Assembly: GCA_003553085.1 (NCBI GenBank)
Contig: PUPH01000034.1
Location: 1-37,446 of the forward strand
Source of the DNA: Thermoplasmata archaeon
GTDB lineage: Archaea > Thermoplasmatota > Thermoplasmata > Halarchaeoplasmatales > Halarchaeoplasmataceae
Direction of reading: 5' to 3'
Length of the DNA: 37,446 nucleotides
Below, piece after piece: positions 1 through 9,779 of this stretch. Both the position numbers and the translations under genes were made by a program. Below the pieces are notes generated by a model that did no database searches, was not told the DNA's origin, and saw nothing but the letters and a program-made list of their open reading frames with translations. Every line of letters begins with the position of its first letter. The stretch's first letter is position 1.

Positions 1-1
1 A

Positions 2-52
2 GAACTACCGCAGCTTGCGATCGTAGGCTGTTTCAGGAAGGAGACGGGGTGA
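2..52 (+). CDS. Possible 3' end of an upstream gene truncated by the window edge (...ELPQLAIVGCFRKETG*)
   Basis: Open frame from the left edge to TGA at 50-52, 5 nt before the next ATG; too short to identify. Confidence 0.25.
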   Translation, partial: ELPQLAIVGCFRKETG

Positions 53-57
53 TCTAG

Positions 58-906
58 ATGGAAGGCTACCTTTATTATCCTGGATGCACTTTAAAAACAA
101 AGGCCAGCGATTACGAGGAAAGTGCCATGGCGGTCATGGAAGCCCTGGGTAAACCCCTGGTTGAGATGGACGATTGGTACTGCTGCGGTGCCGTACAATC
201 GCTTACCACCGACGACCTCATGCATCAACTGGCACCCATACGTACTATGTGCTGTGCACAGGAACAGGGAGAGAAGGAATTGGTCACCCTCTGCGATATG
301 TGTTACAACGTATTGAAACAGGCCAACGAGAGGGTCCGGGAAAATCCTGATGATCTTGAAACCATGAATGAATTTCAGGACGAGGATCCGGATTACCTGG
401 CGGAGGTCGAGATATACCACCTATTCCAGATCTTACAAGACATGAAAGATGACATAAGGAAGAAGATAGTTAACCCACTCAGTTCACTGCGAGTGACGCC
501 CTATTACGGCTGTATGTTATTGAGACCGGAAAAAGCGGCAATAGACGACACTGAGGACCCCTCCGTCATGGAGGAACTCCTGGAACTGACAGGTGCCGAA
601 GTCATCGATAACCCAAAGAGGACGGAGTGCTGCGGTTCTTACCACACCGTTAACAGGAGTGATATAGTGGAGAAAAGGGTGAAGGAGATAGTGGGACGTG
701 CCGTGGAAGACGGTGCTGACGTCATAGTACTTTCCTGCCCCCTTTGTCAGTTCAACCTTGAATATCATCAAAAAACGACGGAGTTCGAGGTACCCGTTCT
801 TTATCTTACCGAGCTGTTGGCTTTAGCTTTCGGCATCTCGGTAGGGATGAAAAAGCATAAGATAGACCCGATCAAAAAATTCAAAGAAAAGGATATCCTG
901 GAGTGA
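58..906 (+). CDS. HdrB-like / CCG-domain (cysteine-rich domain) protein; heterodisulfide reductase B or SdhC/SdhE-like subunit
   Basis: Two Cys-rich blocks (YPGCTL...DDWYCCG...LCDMCYN and YYGCMLLRP...ECCGSYH...SCPLCQFNL) typical of the CCG domain; first gene of a tightly packed operon. Confidence 0.85.
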   Translation: MEGYLYYPGCTLKTKASDYEESAMAVMEALGKPLVEMDDWYCCGAVQSLTTDDLMHQLAPIRTMCCAQEQGEKELVTLCDMCYNVLKQANERVRENPDDLETMNEFQDEDPDYLAEVEIYHLFQILQDMKDDIRKKIVNPLSSLRVTPYYGCMLLRPEKAAIDDTEDPSVMEELLELTGAEVIDNPKRTECCGSYHTVNRSDIVEKRVKEIVGRAVEDGADVIVLSCPLCQFNLEYHQKTTEFEVPVLYLTELLALAFGISVGMKKHKIDPIKKFKEKDILE

Positions 907-911
907 TATGA

Positions 912-1613
912 ATGGCTGAAGAGGAAGATAAAAAAATGATAGAGATATACGTGATGGGAAGGCGATATAAAGTTCCCGAGGGGCTGACCATCATGACCGC
1001 CCTGGAATACGCTGGATACAAGTATGTGAGAAGCTGTGGATGCAGAGGAGGCTTCTGCGGCGCATGTTCTACCGTGTTTAGGAAGGAAGGTGATTACAAA
1101 TTGATGATGGATCTTGCCTGCCAGACCGCTGCTGAAGATGGGATGTTCTTGGTACAGCTCCCCTTCGTTCCTGCGGTACGTGCGGAGTTCGAGATCGACG
1201 AGTTGAACATAGAAGAGAACGACAACGTCATGTTGGAACACTATCCCGAGATAGCCCGGTGTGTTTCGTGTAATACATGCACAAAATCCTGTCCCCAAGA
1301 CATAAAGGTAATGGATTATGTCCAGGCCTCCCTGAGAGGCGATATAGACAGAGCGGCAAAACTTTCCTTCGACTGTATCCAATGTGGATTGTGTTCCATA
1401 CGCTGTCCTGCGGATATAAAACACTATCATCTTGCACAGTTGGCCCGTAGGATAAAAGGTCGATACATCGATCCTAAGAGTTCAGAACTTGAAAAGATGG
1501 TGCAGGAGCTAAAAGAAGGCAAGTACGACGAAGAGCTGGAAAAACTATGCGATATGTCCGAAGAGGAGTTGAAGAAAGTGTACGATGAACGAAAATTCCA
1601 GAAGGAGGGCTAA
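912..1613 (+). CDS. Iron-sulfur subunit of fumarate reductase/succinate dehydrogenase or TfrB N-terminal type: 2Fe-2S plus two 4Fe-4S (HdrC-like) motifs
   Basis: CGCRGGFCGAC...C 2Fe-2S motif; CVSCNTCTKSCP and CIQCGLCSIRCP. Confidence 0.85.
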   Translation: MAEEEDKKMIEIYVMGRRYKVPEGLTIMTALEYAGYKYVRSCGCRGGFCGACSTVFRKEGDYKLMMDLACQTAAEDGMFLVQLPFVPAVRAEFEIDELNIEENDNVMLEHYPEIARCVSCNTCTKSCPQDIKVMDYVQASLRGDIDRAAKLSFDCIQCGLCSIRCPADIKHYHLAQLARRIKGRYIDPKSSELEKMVQELKEGKYDEELEKLCDMSEEELKKVYDERKFQKEG

Positions 1614-1615
1614 AG

Positions 1616-3271
1616 ATGAGTGACGGTTATCCAGAGTATATGAGGAAGTCTATAGAGAAGGTTGAAGCGACCAGGGAAAAGCGCGCGAGTATCGATTTTG
1701 AACGTATGAAGCCTGAAGAATCTCAGGAGACTTTAGATAATTTCCACCCAGATTACAGAAAGGAGGGAAAACACGAGCTAAAGGTGGGGCCCAGCAAAGG
1801 AGAACTGGCGCCGATCGAACTGGCAGAACTGCTGGAATCGCCCAGCATCATAGATCCTTCTGAGATAGATCTCTCACAAGTGGATTACGATGTAGAGATA
1901 TTGATAGTCGGTGGCGGTGGTGCAGGGACGGTAGCCGCTCTGTGGGCGATAAAAGAAGGTATCGACCCCAAAGATATACTGATCGCCACAAAGCTGCGCC
2001 ACGGAGATTCCAACAGTATGATGGCACAGGGAGGTATACAGGCGGCGGATAAAGAGGTCGATTCACCGGTCACCCACTATCTGGACGCTATCGGAGGAGG
2101 ACACTACACCAACCAACCGGATCTATTGAAAGCATTGACAAGGGATGCACCGGAGATAATCAAATGGCATGAGAAACTGGGGATAATGTACGATAGGGAT
2201 GAAAACGGAGAGTTCGTAGAGCTACCCGGAGGAGGTACTTCACGTTACAGACTTCATTCTGCAGGGGATTACACCGGTATGGAACTGATGCGTGTGTTGA
2301 TGGACGAATCCCGTAACAAAGGTGTTCCTGTGCTCGAATTCGCACCGGCGGTTGAGCTGCTCACGGATGAGAAGGGGAACGTGGGCGGTGCTCTACTCAT
2401 GAACTTAGAAACTAACGAGTACTACGTGGTCCGTGCAAAGTCCACGATCATGGCCACCGGTGGTTTCGGAAGATTACACGTTCAATCTTACCCGACATCG
2501 AACCATTACGGCGCAACGGCCGACGGTCTGATCATGGGCTACAGAGTGGGCATACCATTGAGAGACATGGACAGCGTACAATACCATCCTACCGGAGCGG
2601 CCTTCCCTGATCAGGTCATAGGACTGTTGGTGACCGAAAAGGTACGAAGCCTTGGAGGACAACCGGTGAACGCAGACGGTGAGCTGTTCGTTAACCCCTT
2701 GGAACCAAGGGATGTCGAGGCCGCCGCCATCATCCGGGAATGTTATGGTAAAGAGAAGGGTATAACCACACCTACGGGGATGAGAGGAGTATGGCTGGAT
2801 AGTCCACTCATAGACTTCAAGGAGGGCGAAGGTACCGTGGCCAAAAGATTACCCGCCATGGTACGGCAGTACGAAAGGTTCAACATAGATATGACCAAGG
2901 ATCCCATACTCGTTTTCCCGACGCTGCACTACCAGAACGGAGGTCTTGTGATCAACGCCGATTCTTCCACGCCCGTAGATGGGTTATTCGCCGCAGGAGA
3001 AGTTTCAGGCGGTGTACACGGGAAGAACAGGTTGATGGGTAATTCTCTACTGGATTTCAACGTATTCGGTAGAAGAGCGGGGATCACCGCGGCGAAGCAC
3101 GCCAGGAGATCACAGAAGCCGTCTAAATTGACCCTAGATCACCTCTCCAAGTACAACAAAGAGCTCAAAGATGCCGGGATCGAAAGGAAGAACCCGTCTC
3201 CAATGTTACTACCTGAATACAGAGGTAAGAGAGTATTAGAAAGGCACCTGGACGTTCAGGTGACACTGTAG
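1616..3271 (+). CDS. Fumarate reductase/succinate dehydrogenase-type flavoprotein subunit
   Basis: ILIVGGGGAGTVAAL Rossmann motif; AQGGI, QYHPTGAAFP, HYQNGGL, FAAGEVSGGVHGKNRLMGNSLLD motifs; terminates at TAG. Confidence 0.88.
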   Translation: MSDGYPEYMRKSIEKVEATREKRASIDFERMKPEESQETLDNFHPDYRKEGKHELKVGPSKGELAPIELAELLESPSIIDPSEIDLSQVDYDVEILIVGGGGAGTVAALWAIKEGIDPKDILIATKLRHGDSNSMMAQGGIQAADKEVDSPVTHYLDAIGGGHYTNQPDLLKALTRDAPEIIKWHEKLGIMYDRDENGEFVELPGGGTSRYRLHSAGDYTGMELMRVLMDESRNKGVPVLEFAPAVELLTDEKGNVGGALLMNLETNEYYVVRAKSTIMATGGFGRLHVQSYPTSNHYGATADGLIMGYRVGIPLRDMDSVQYHPTGAAFPDQVIGLLVTEKVRSLGGQPVNADGELFVNPLEPRDVEAAAIIRECYGKEKGITTPTGMRGVWLDSPLIDFKEGEGTVAKRLPAMVRQYERFNIDMTKDPILVFPTLHYQNGGLVINADSSTPVDGLFAAGEVSGGVHGKNRLMGNSLLDFNVFGRRAGITAAKHARRSQKPSKLTLDHLSKYNKELKDAGIERKNPSPMLLPEYRGKRVLERHLDVQVTL

Positions 3272-3281
3272 GAGGACCCAA

Positions 3282-3530
3282 ATGATAGAAGTTAACGAAG
3301 ACTACTGTAAGGGATGCAACCTATGCATACTGTACTGCCCTCGTGATGCGCTCGTCGAGAGCGAAGAGTTGAATAAAAAAGGAGTGCATCCCCCGGTGGA
3401 AGTCGAGGATAGATGCAACGGATGCAGATTGTGTGAGCTGATCTGTCCCGACTTCGCCATAGTGGTTGTAGAGGATGATAGACTACCCAAGATGAAGAGA
3501 ACTAAAAAATGTTCTGGGATGATAAAATGA
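3282..3530 (+). CDS. korD: 2-oxoacid:ferredoxin oxidoreductase delta subunit (2x4Fe-4S ferredoxin)
   Basis: CKGCNLCILYCP and CNGCRLCELICP; directly upstream of korA. Confidence 0.85.
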   Translation: MIEVNEDYCKGCNLCILYCPRDALVESEELNKKGVHPPVEVEDRCNGCRLCELICPDFAIVVVEDDRLPKMKRTKKCSGMIK

Positions 3531-4681
3531 CCACTGACCTTGAAAAAGTGAAAGAAGTGTTAGGTCCGAAAAAACAGTTCGTGCACGGAGATACCGCCGT
3601 TTGCTACGGCGCACTCTTGGCGGGCTGTGATTTTTACGGCGGCTACCCAATAACACCGGCTTCCGAGATAGCTGAGATGATCGCCAGCCTTATGCCTAAG
3701 GTCGGAGGCGTGAATATCCAGATGGAAGACGAGATAGCCAGTATGGCTTCTATCATAGGAGCCTCCTGGACGGGAGCCAAGGTGATGACCGCAACCAGCG
3801 GACCTGGGTTCTCACTCATGCAGGAGAACATAGGTTTTGCCTACATGTCTGAGACACCGGCTGTTGTGGTCAACGTTCAGAGATCCGGACCATCCACAGG
3901 TCAACCCACTCTGGGAGCCGAAGGAGACATGATGCAGGCAAGATACGGTTCTCACGGAGATTATCAATCGATCACACTTTCACCCAACACCATACAGGAA
4001 ACCTTGGAATTCACCATAAAAGCCTTCAATCTGGCGGAAGAGTACAGATCTCCGGTCTTTTTGATGATAAGCGCAGACCTGGGACACATGAGAGAGATGA
4101 TCACCATCCCGGATGAAGTCGATCTAGTATATAGAAAAACACCCAAGGTACCGCCGGAAGAATACGTCCCCTTCGGAAAGGGGAAATATGGTAAAGAGAA
4201 GGTGCCTGAGTTCGCTCCATTTGGTACCGGTTATAGAACGTATGTAACGGGATTGACGCACAACGAGTTCGGTTTCCCGGCAACCGACGATCAGCAGGAC
4301 CACGACAAGTTGATACGAAGGCAGATAGAGAAGATAACCGATGACAGGGAAAAACTGACTGATATCGAAGAAAGGATGATGGACGACGCAGAGATAGCAC
4401 TGGTATCCTACGGTATAGCAAGCAGGAGTGCACTGGGAGCACTGAAGATAGCTCGGGATCAGGGGAAGAAGGTCGGTTACTTTAGACTGAAGACCATCTG
4501 GCCTTTCCCGAAGAAGAAGATCAACGAACTTTCTCAAAAAGTCGATAAGATCGTGGTGCCGGAGATGAACACCGGGCACGTATATCACAGGGTGAAAGAG
4601 TATGCCGACTGTGAAGTGAAGTTGGTGAGCAAGATAGGCGGAGAGATAATTTCACCGAAAGAGATACTCGAGGAGGTATGA
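3527..4681 (+). CDS. korA: 2-oxoglutarate:ferredoxin oxidoreductase subunit alpha
   Basis: YPITPASEIAE, TATSGPGFSLMQE, QRSGPSTG; ATG at 3527 gives an ATGA overlap with korD and is preferred to the ORF-track start at 3509. Confidence 0.9.
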   Translation: MTTDLEKVKEVLGPKKQFVHGDTAVCYGALLAGCDFYGGYPITPASEIAEMIASLMPKVGGVNIQMEDEIASMASIIGASWTGAKVMTATSGPGFSLMQENIGFAYMSETPAVVVNVQRSGPSTGQPTLGAEGDMMQARYGSHGDYQSITLSPNTIQETLEFTIKAFNLAEEYRSPVFLMISADLGHMREMITIPDEVDLVYRKTPKVPPEEYVPFGKGKYGKEKVPEFAPFGTGYRTYVTGLTHNEFGFPATDDQQDHDKLIRRQIEKITDDREKLTDIEERMMDDAEIALVSYGIASRSALGALKIARDQGKKVGYFRLKTIWPFPKKKINELSQKVDKIVVPEMNTGHVYHRVKEYADCEVKLVSKIGGEIISPKEILEEV

Positions 4682-5547
4682 TCATGGCCGATAAAAACGA
4701 AGTCGATGTTATAGACGGAAAACAACTACAGGATAAATACCTAAGAGAGGAGATGATGCCGCACATATTCTGTAATGGATGCGGACTCGGTAACGTCCTG
4801 GATTATGTTTTATGGGCTGTTGAAAAAGAAGGACTCGATCTTGATAAAACAGTATTTCTATCCGGGATAGGATGTTCTTCACGTATACCGGGATACATAA
4901 ACGCCGATGCCCTGCACACCACTCATGGAAGGGCGCTGGCATTTGCAACGGGTGTGAAGATGGCAAATCCCGACCTGAACGTGATAGTTTTCACTGGCGA
5001 CGGAGATTGTATCGGTATAGGTGGAAACCACTTCATACACGCGCTGCGAAGGAATCTAGACATAACGGTCATAGCTGTGAACAACTACATATACGGGATG
5101 ACCGGAGGGCAGGTAGCACCAACAACACCAGAGGGGCATATAGGGACTACCGCACCCTACGGAAATATCGAACCACCCTTCGATATGTGTGAGATGGCAA
5201 AGGCGGCTGGAGCAACATACGTAGCTCGATGGCCGGTTTTCAGACCACATCAGCCCATCAATTCCATAAGGGAGGGTATTCGAAACAAAGGATTGAGTTT
5301 CATAGAGATGATGTCACCCTGTACAACCGCCTACGGTAGACGTAACCGCTTCAGAAAGATAGAGGATCTCTGGGCCTTCTACGAAGATAAAACCATCCTC
5401 ATAGAAGAGTATGATAAGATAGATAGGTTCGGTACGGAAGAAGAGAAAGAGGAACTCGATGACAAGATCAAGATAGGTGTGTTCAAACGTTCTACTAGAA
5501 AACCATTGGAAGAAAGATACCGTGACCTTCTGGAGGAGTTCAAATGA
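4678..5547 (+). CDS. korB: 2-oxoglutarate:ferredoxin oxidoreductase subunit beta (TPP-binding)
   Basis: FCNGCGLGNV, GIGCSSRIPGY, TTHGRALAFATGVK, GDGDCIGIGGNHFIHA. Confidence 0.92.
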   Translation: MIMADKNEVDVIDGKQLQDKYLREEMMPHIFCNGCGLGNVLDYVLWAVEKEGLDLDKTVFLSGIGCSSRIPGYINADALHTTHGRALAFATGVKMANPDLNVIVFTGDGDCIGIGGNHFIHALRRNLDITVIAVNNYIYGMTGGQVAPTTPEGHIGTTAPYGNIEPPFDMCEMAKAAGATYVARWPVFRPHQPINSIREGIRNKGLSFIEMMSPCTTAYGRRNRFRKIEDLWAFYEDKTILIEEYDKIDRFGTEEEKEELDDKIKIGVFKRSTRKPLEERYRDLLEEFK

Positions 5548-6074
5548 GAAAAAATATCAGGTTGTGTGGCAGCGGTGGACAGGGGATCATGACCGCTGGT
5601 TATATCCTCGGTAAAGCGGCTAGTGTGTTCCACGATTACCACTCGGTACAGACACAGTCCTATGGGCCGGAAGCACGTGGAGGCGCCGCACGTTCCGAAG
5701 TCATAATCTCTGACGAAGAGATAGGATACTTTGGACTCCCTCAAACGGAGTACATGATGGTCATGTCCCAGGCCGCCTTCGACAAATACAACTTCGATCT
5801 CACCGAAGATGCGATAGTCGTTCTGGATCCTAACCTTGTTCCGTATGCCGATTACGATGGAGCTTTCGAGGTCCCGGCCACCAAGCTAGCAGAGAAACTG
5901 GGTAACAAGATCGTGGCGAACATCGTGATGATCGGTGCCTTCAACGAAGCCGCGGACCTGGTGCCGTATGAAGCTCTTGAAGAGTCCGTCAAGGATAGTG
6001 TGCCGAAGCGCTTCATCGACCTCAACATGGAGGCTCTGAAGAAAGGAAAGGACTATGTCAAAGGGCTGAAGTGA
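5544..6074 (+). CDS. korC: 2-oxoglutarate:ferredoxin oxidoreductase subunit gamma
   Basis: CGSGGQGIMTAGYILGKAA, QSYGPEARGGAARSEVIIS; overlaps korB. Confidence 0.92.
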   Translation: MRKNIRLCGSGGQGIMTAGYILGKAASVFHDYHSVQTQSYGPEARGGAARSEVIISDEEIGYFGLPQTEYMMVMSQAAFDKYNFDLTEDAIVVLDPNLVPYADYDGAFEVPATKLAEKLGNKIVANIVMIGAFNEAADLVPYEALEESVKDSVPKRFIDLNMEALKKGKDYVKGLK

Positions 6075-6075
6075 T

Positions 6076-8061
6076 TCACCATACAAGGAACATCCGACCC
6101 ATTATAGCGACTCCGGACAGTACTGCGGTACATACTAGTAGGACAGTTCCCAATTTGAACTTGAATTCTACCGGATCGGATTGATATTTTATACCGACGG
6201 TGAAGTAGGTGATCACCGCACTCATGGTGAGTAGATAACCCACGACGACCATGGTGAAGTGGTCGGGAGCGATGGTGCTCTGGCCGGATATATCCATGAA
6301 GACACCGTGCAGCATGGAGTAAAGGGCCACGATTATCCCCATAACAACCGGGGCGAAGAACATGGAAGTCGCCTCCATCATCTCTACGGATTGAGAAAGT
6401 TCCGATCTGATATTGCTTTCCATCTCCTGCATATCCTTAAGGTATTCCGCATTCTGTAGGATGATCATACCTGCATCCTGGGGACTCTTCTTGGATGCAG
6501 ATATCACTGATTTCATACTTGCTTTAACCATCCGGGACGGATAGTGATCCAACAGTCCATCTCGCCCAAATAACACCATTTCCAATGGCATCCTCTGCAG
6601 CATCATCATGTTGGATATCTTTTTGAAAAGATCTCCCACTCGAGAACCCTTCATACTCTGACTCGTCTCCTCTATGGCTTTCTCCAAGGACTTACCTTCT
6701 GCCATCCTGCTCCCTAACTGGAATAAGGCATCAGGAAATTCTGTTTCAAGTTCGAGTATTTCTTTTCGCTTCTTTTTGGCGTCCCAAGGATCTTTTAACA
6801 GATAGTATGAAACACCTACCACAGGAGCCCATATCCATGCGAAGGGCATGAACATATCTAGCTGGGCTCTCAGTAGATAGATGACGATGGTACCGACCAA
6901 AGTGATGGAAAGTGGGACCCAATACGGCACTCTTACATCGGATCGGGTTTCCGGTAGCGAGGTGGTACCCGGTCTATTGATGAGTATCTTGTATGAATAA
7001 GCGAAGGCTCCCAGGGGGATGATCACATTCATCAGGAGTACCACGTGGGTAAGTGATAAGCCACCACCTTCAGCGGCGGTCTCTTGATATATGCTGGTCA
7101 TGTCTAAACCGCCTATGGTCAGCATAGGTAGCATAGCACCTATGATCAAGGGCAATAATATACCCAAAGCAAAGAGAACGGTGGTTGGTGTTCTTAAGGA
7201 GTTGGCAAAGTCTCGTATCTTCTGTTTTGTACCGGTGATGATTATATCGTTAGCCCTCTGTAAGGTCGCCTCCAGGCCCTCTTGTGTGTTCTCAAGGACA
7301 GAGGATCGTATGACATATAGGGCTCGTTTGAGATCATCGTTCCACTCCCCCCACTCGATGGCTAGATGCATCAGAGACTCCTCCAAGGAGCTTTTCTTCC
7401 TTAGATAGACGTGCCAAATCGTTCTGGAGAGGCCGGAAGACATGGGCTCTTCCACGTTCTCCGCAGAAAACAAGACGGCTTTATGGAGTGAGGGGGTGAC
7501 CCTCATCGACATGGTCAGATAGTTGATCGCCTCTGGTGCGGAACCGATCGTTTTAGCTTTCAATCTCTCAGCCAATATCTCTGGGTAGTTGGCTATGAAT
7601 ATCAATATGCACAGTGGAACACCTAATGACAATGGGATGATCCAGAGTAGAACATCGATCATATCGAGGCCTACGGTCAGATGAACAATTGATGTACCAA
7701 ATATCACCAGTAGAAACCCCAACAGTGCTCCGAAGACTGCAAACAGTAGTACCTCTTCCTCCTCTAGATCCATACCTACGAATTCAGCAGTTTTTTTGAA
7801 ATCTTCTTTTTTATAACTACGTTCGATGGTTCTGAAACTTTTCTCTGCTTTGGTCAGTTGTTTTTTAGCTCTGCCGTACTCATCGGAACCTTTACCATGT
7901 ATTATCATAGATTCGTTCAGTCGGTTCTTTGCAGCCTTTAATTCTCTCCTCCGTTTAAGATAATCTGATCGTTTGTCTTCCCTTTTCTCGATGATGTCTT
8001 TTCTCTCCGTACCGAATCGATCGTTTACAGCCCGACATAGTTTGTGATAAAGATCAGACAT
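6076..8061 (-). CDS. Type II/IV secretion (TadC/FlaJ/PilC-like) membrane platform protein with two T2SSF-like domains
   Basis: Multiple TM segments, two T2SSF-like repeats, overlaps the upstream secretion ATPase gene. Confidence 0.82.
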   Translation of the reverse strand: MSDLYHKLCRAVNDRFGTERKDIIEKREDKRSDYLKRRRELKAAKNRLNESMIIHGKGSDEYGRAKKQLTKAEKSFRTIERSYKKEDFKKTAEFVGMDLEEEEVLLFAVFGALLGFLLVIFGTSIVHLTVGLDMIDVLLWIIPLSLGVPLCILIFIANYPEILAERLKAKTIGSAPEAINYLTMSMRVTPSLHKAVLFSAENVEEPMSSGLSRTIWHVYLRKKSSLEESLMHLAIEWGEWNDDLKRALYVIRSSVLENTQEGLEATLQRANDIIITGTKQKIRDFANSLRTPTTVLFALGILLPLIIGAMLPMLTIGGLDMTSIYQETAAEGGGLSLTHVVLLMNVIIPLGAFAYSYKILINRPGTTSLPETRSDVRVPYWVPLSITLVGTIVIYLLRAQLDMFMPFAWIWAPVVGVSYYLLKDPWDAKKKRKEILELETEFPDALFQLGSRMAEGKSLEKAIEETSQSMKGSRVGDLFKKISNMMMLQRMPLEMVLFGRDGLLDHYPSRMVKASMKSVISASKKSPQDAGMIILQNAEYLKDMQEMESNIRSELSQSVEMMEATSMFFAPVVMGIIVALYSMLHGVFMDISGQSTIAPDHFTMVVVGYLLTMSAVITYFTVGIKYQSDPVEFKFKLGTVLLVCTAVLSGVAIMGRMFLVW

Positions 8062-9775
8062 ACTTAGTCCTCTTTTCGAACCATCCCATCCATTCTCTCT
8101 CTATGTCCTCATGTGTACCGGTGGAGTGATATTCTTCTACCAGATTCCAAAATCTGTCATTGGCCTCTGAAACCCATGCCGGACTTAAAAGCTCCATCCC
8201 CTTGGTTCTTGATTTTTCTACCATTTTTTCACGGATGGACGCTCGCAGATTGATATTCTCGATGGCCTGTTCATAACTCATGGACCATGAACGAGCTATG
8301 TGTCCCACGCGCTCAGAACTCCTTTTGAGTATGTCCGTGGCGTTCAATCCCTCATCGTAGAGCATCAGATCGGTGAATCGACCATCACCGTATTCAGACA
8401 CGTGTGTCAGCCGTCTTTCCCTTCTCTGTGTTCCTCCTGGTCGTACGACACCGGCTATCAAGACTACGTCAGTGGCAGAAAAGCTTTCCTCCGAGATGCC
8501 CATGTCGAATACCACCCTTTCATAAACCGATTCCGGTGAATCACCATGTATCGTACCCATGACCGCGCTTCCAGCGGTACCGGCACGCATCGCTTCGTAA
8601 AGGGTCTTGGCCTCCTTTCCCCTGACCTCTCCCAACACGATGGATGATTCACCCAGACGTAATGATACACGGAGTGCGTCGTCGGCGGTCATCTCGTTGT
8701 CTTCCAACAAAGACCCTACGGTTAAACTCTGTATATTATATCCCAACTGCTGCATCTGTCGGGAAGGGAGTTCACGAGTGTCCTCGATGGTGAGAATACG
8801 TTGACTCCTGGGAAACTCCATCATGAGTGCACTGAGTAGAGATGTTTTTCCCGCACCACGACTACCGGCCACCAACATGGTACTCCGACCGTCGACCAAG
8901 AATGAAAGCAAGCCTGCAGCCAGGGGAGTCAAACTACCCACCCGTATCAATTTGGGTAACGTCCATGGCTCTTTGCTCCTTCGCCTAAGCGCCAGGGCGA
9001 TACCGTCCTGACTCAGTGGTTTGCCGATGGCCGTAACACGTGTGTCGAACTCATACAGGTCGGTTTCAAGAACGGGGAATGCCTCGGAGAACGGTTTACC
9101 GCTCTCCGACCTGAACCTGGCCAGCATACTCTCAACTTCTTCTTCTGTCAGGAATATGTTCGTGCGACACCGATCTCGGATGTCCGGAACTCCGCCCAAT
9201 TCGATATAGACATTGTTATCCTCAGAAGGTGCGTCGATATATATGTCTTGAACGTTCGGATCCACCAATAATGTCTCCATGACACCATACCCGGCTGTGT
9301 ACTTTGCCAGAGTTTCCACTAGAAGTTCCAGGTTCTTATCGTGTTCTTCTCTATCGGCACCCAATTCTATACCCTTGTCCTGGGCGGTGTTGGTTATCAT
9401 ACGCTTACCTATCGACTCTATATACCTCTTGACGCCCAGGGCTGACGAAAAATCCGCAGTGCTTGTATAGTGGTCGGATAAATTGGATGTGACTTCGTTG
9501 AGGAGGAGATACTGCTCTTTATCGAAGGAATATTCCACCGGTTCTATGTGATAATAATCCTCTGTGGATTCATCATCACGGTAAAGGGCTACACGTGTAT
9601 GCTTTATGTCATACTCCACAACCTTTTTGAACGTTTCAGGTACCCTGAGGTTAACCCAGGTGTATGAGAAACTCGGGCGCAGCTCCTTATATTTTTCAGC
9701 TACCCGTGCTACACCATCGAAAAACCTGGAACCATCTATCCGACGAACCTTCTTCATGATCTCTGTATCTGTCAA
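8054..9775 (-). CDS. Type II/IV secretion system ATPase (TadA/VirB11/archaeal PilB family)
   Basis: Walker A VAGSRGAGKTSLL, ILTIEDTRELPS, SSIVLGEVRGKEAKTLYEAMRAGTAGSAVMGTIHGDSPESVYERV. Confidence 0.92.
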   Translation of the reverse strand: MTDTEIMKKVRRIDGSRFFDGVARVAEKYKELRPSFSYTWVNLRVPETFKKVVEYDIKHTRVALYRDDESTEDYYHIEPVEYSFDKEQYLLLNEVTSNLSDHYTSTADFSSALGVKRYIESIGKRMITNTAQDKGIELGADREEHDKNLELLVETLAKYTAGYGVMETLLVDPNVQDIYIDAPSEDNNVYIELGGVPDIRDRCRTNIFLTEEEVESMLARFRSESGKPFSEAFPVLETDLYEFDTRVTAIGKPLSQDGIALALRRRSKEPWTLPKLIRVGSLTPLAAGLLSFLVDGRSTMLVAGSRGAGKTSLLSALMMEFPRSQRILTIEDTRELPSRQMQQLGYNIQSLTVGSLLEDNEMTADDALRVSLRLGESSIVLGEVRGKEAKTLYEAMRAGTAGSAVMGTIHGDSPESVYERVVFDMGISEESFSATDVVLIAGVVRPGGTQRRERRLTHVSEYGDGRFTDLMLYDEGLNATDILKRSSERVGHIARSWSMSYEQAIENINLRASIREKMVEKSRTKGMELLSPAWVSEANDRFWNLVEEYHSTGTHEDIEREWMGWFEKRTKYV

Positions 9776-9779
9776 TAGA

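Noticed and set aside
801-1430. 209-aa minus-strand ORF
   Set aside because: Antisense to the well-supported Fe-S subunit gene; composition looks like reverse-frame noise with no recognisable motifs.
4124-4588. 154-aa minus-strand ORF
   Set aside because: Fully antisense to korA, no motif support.
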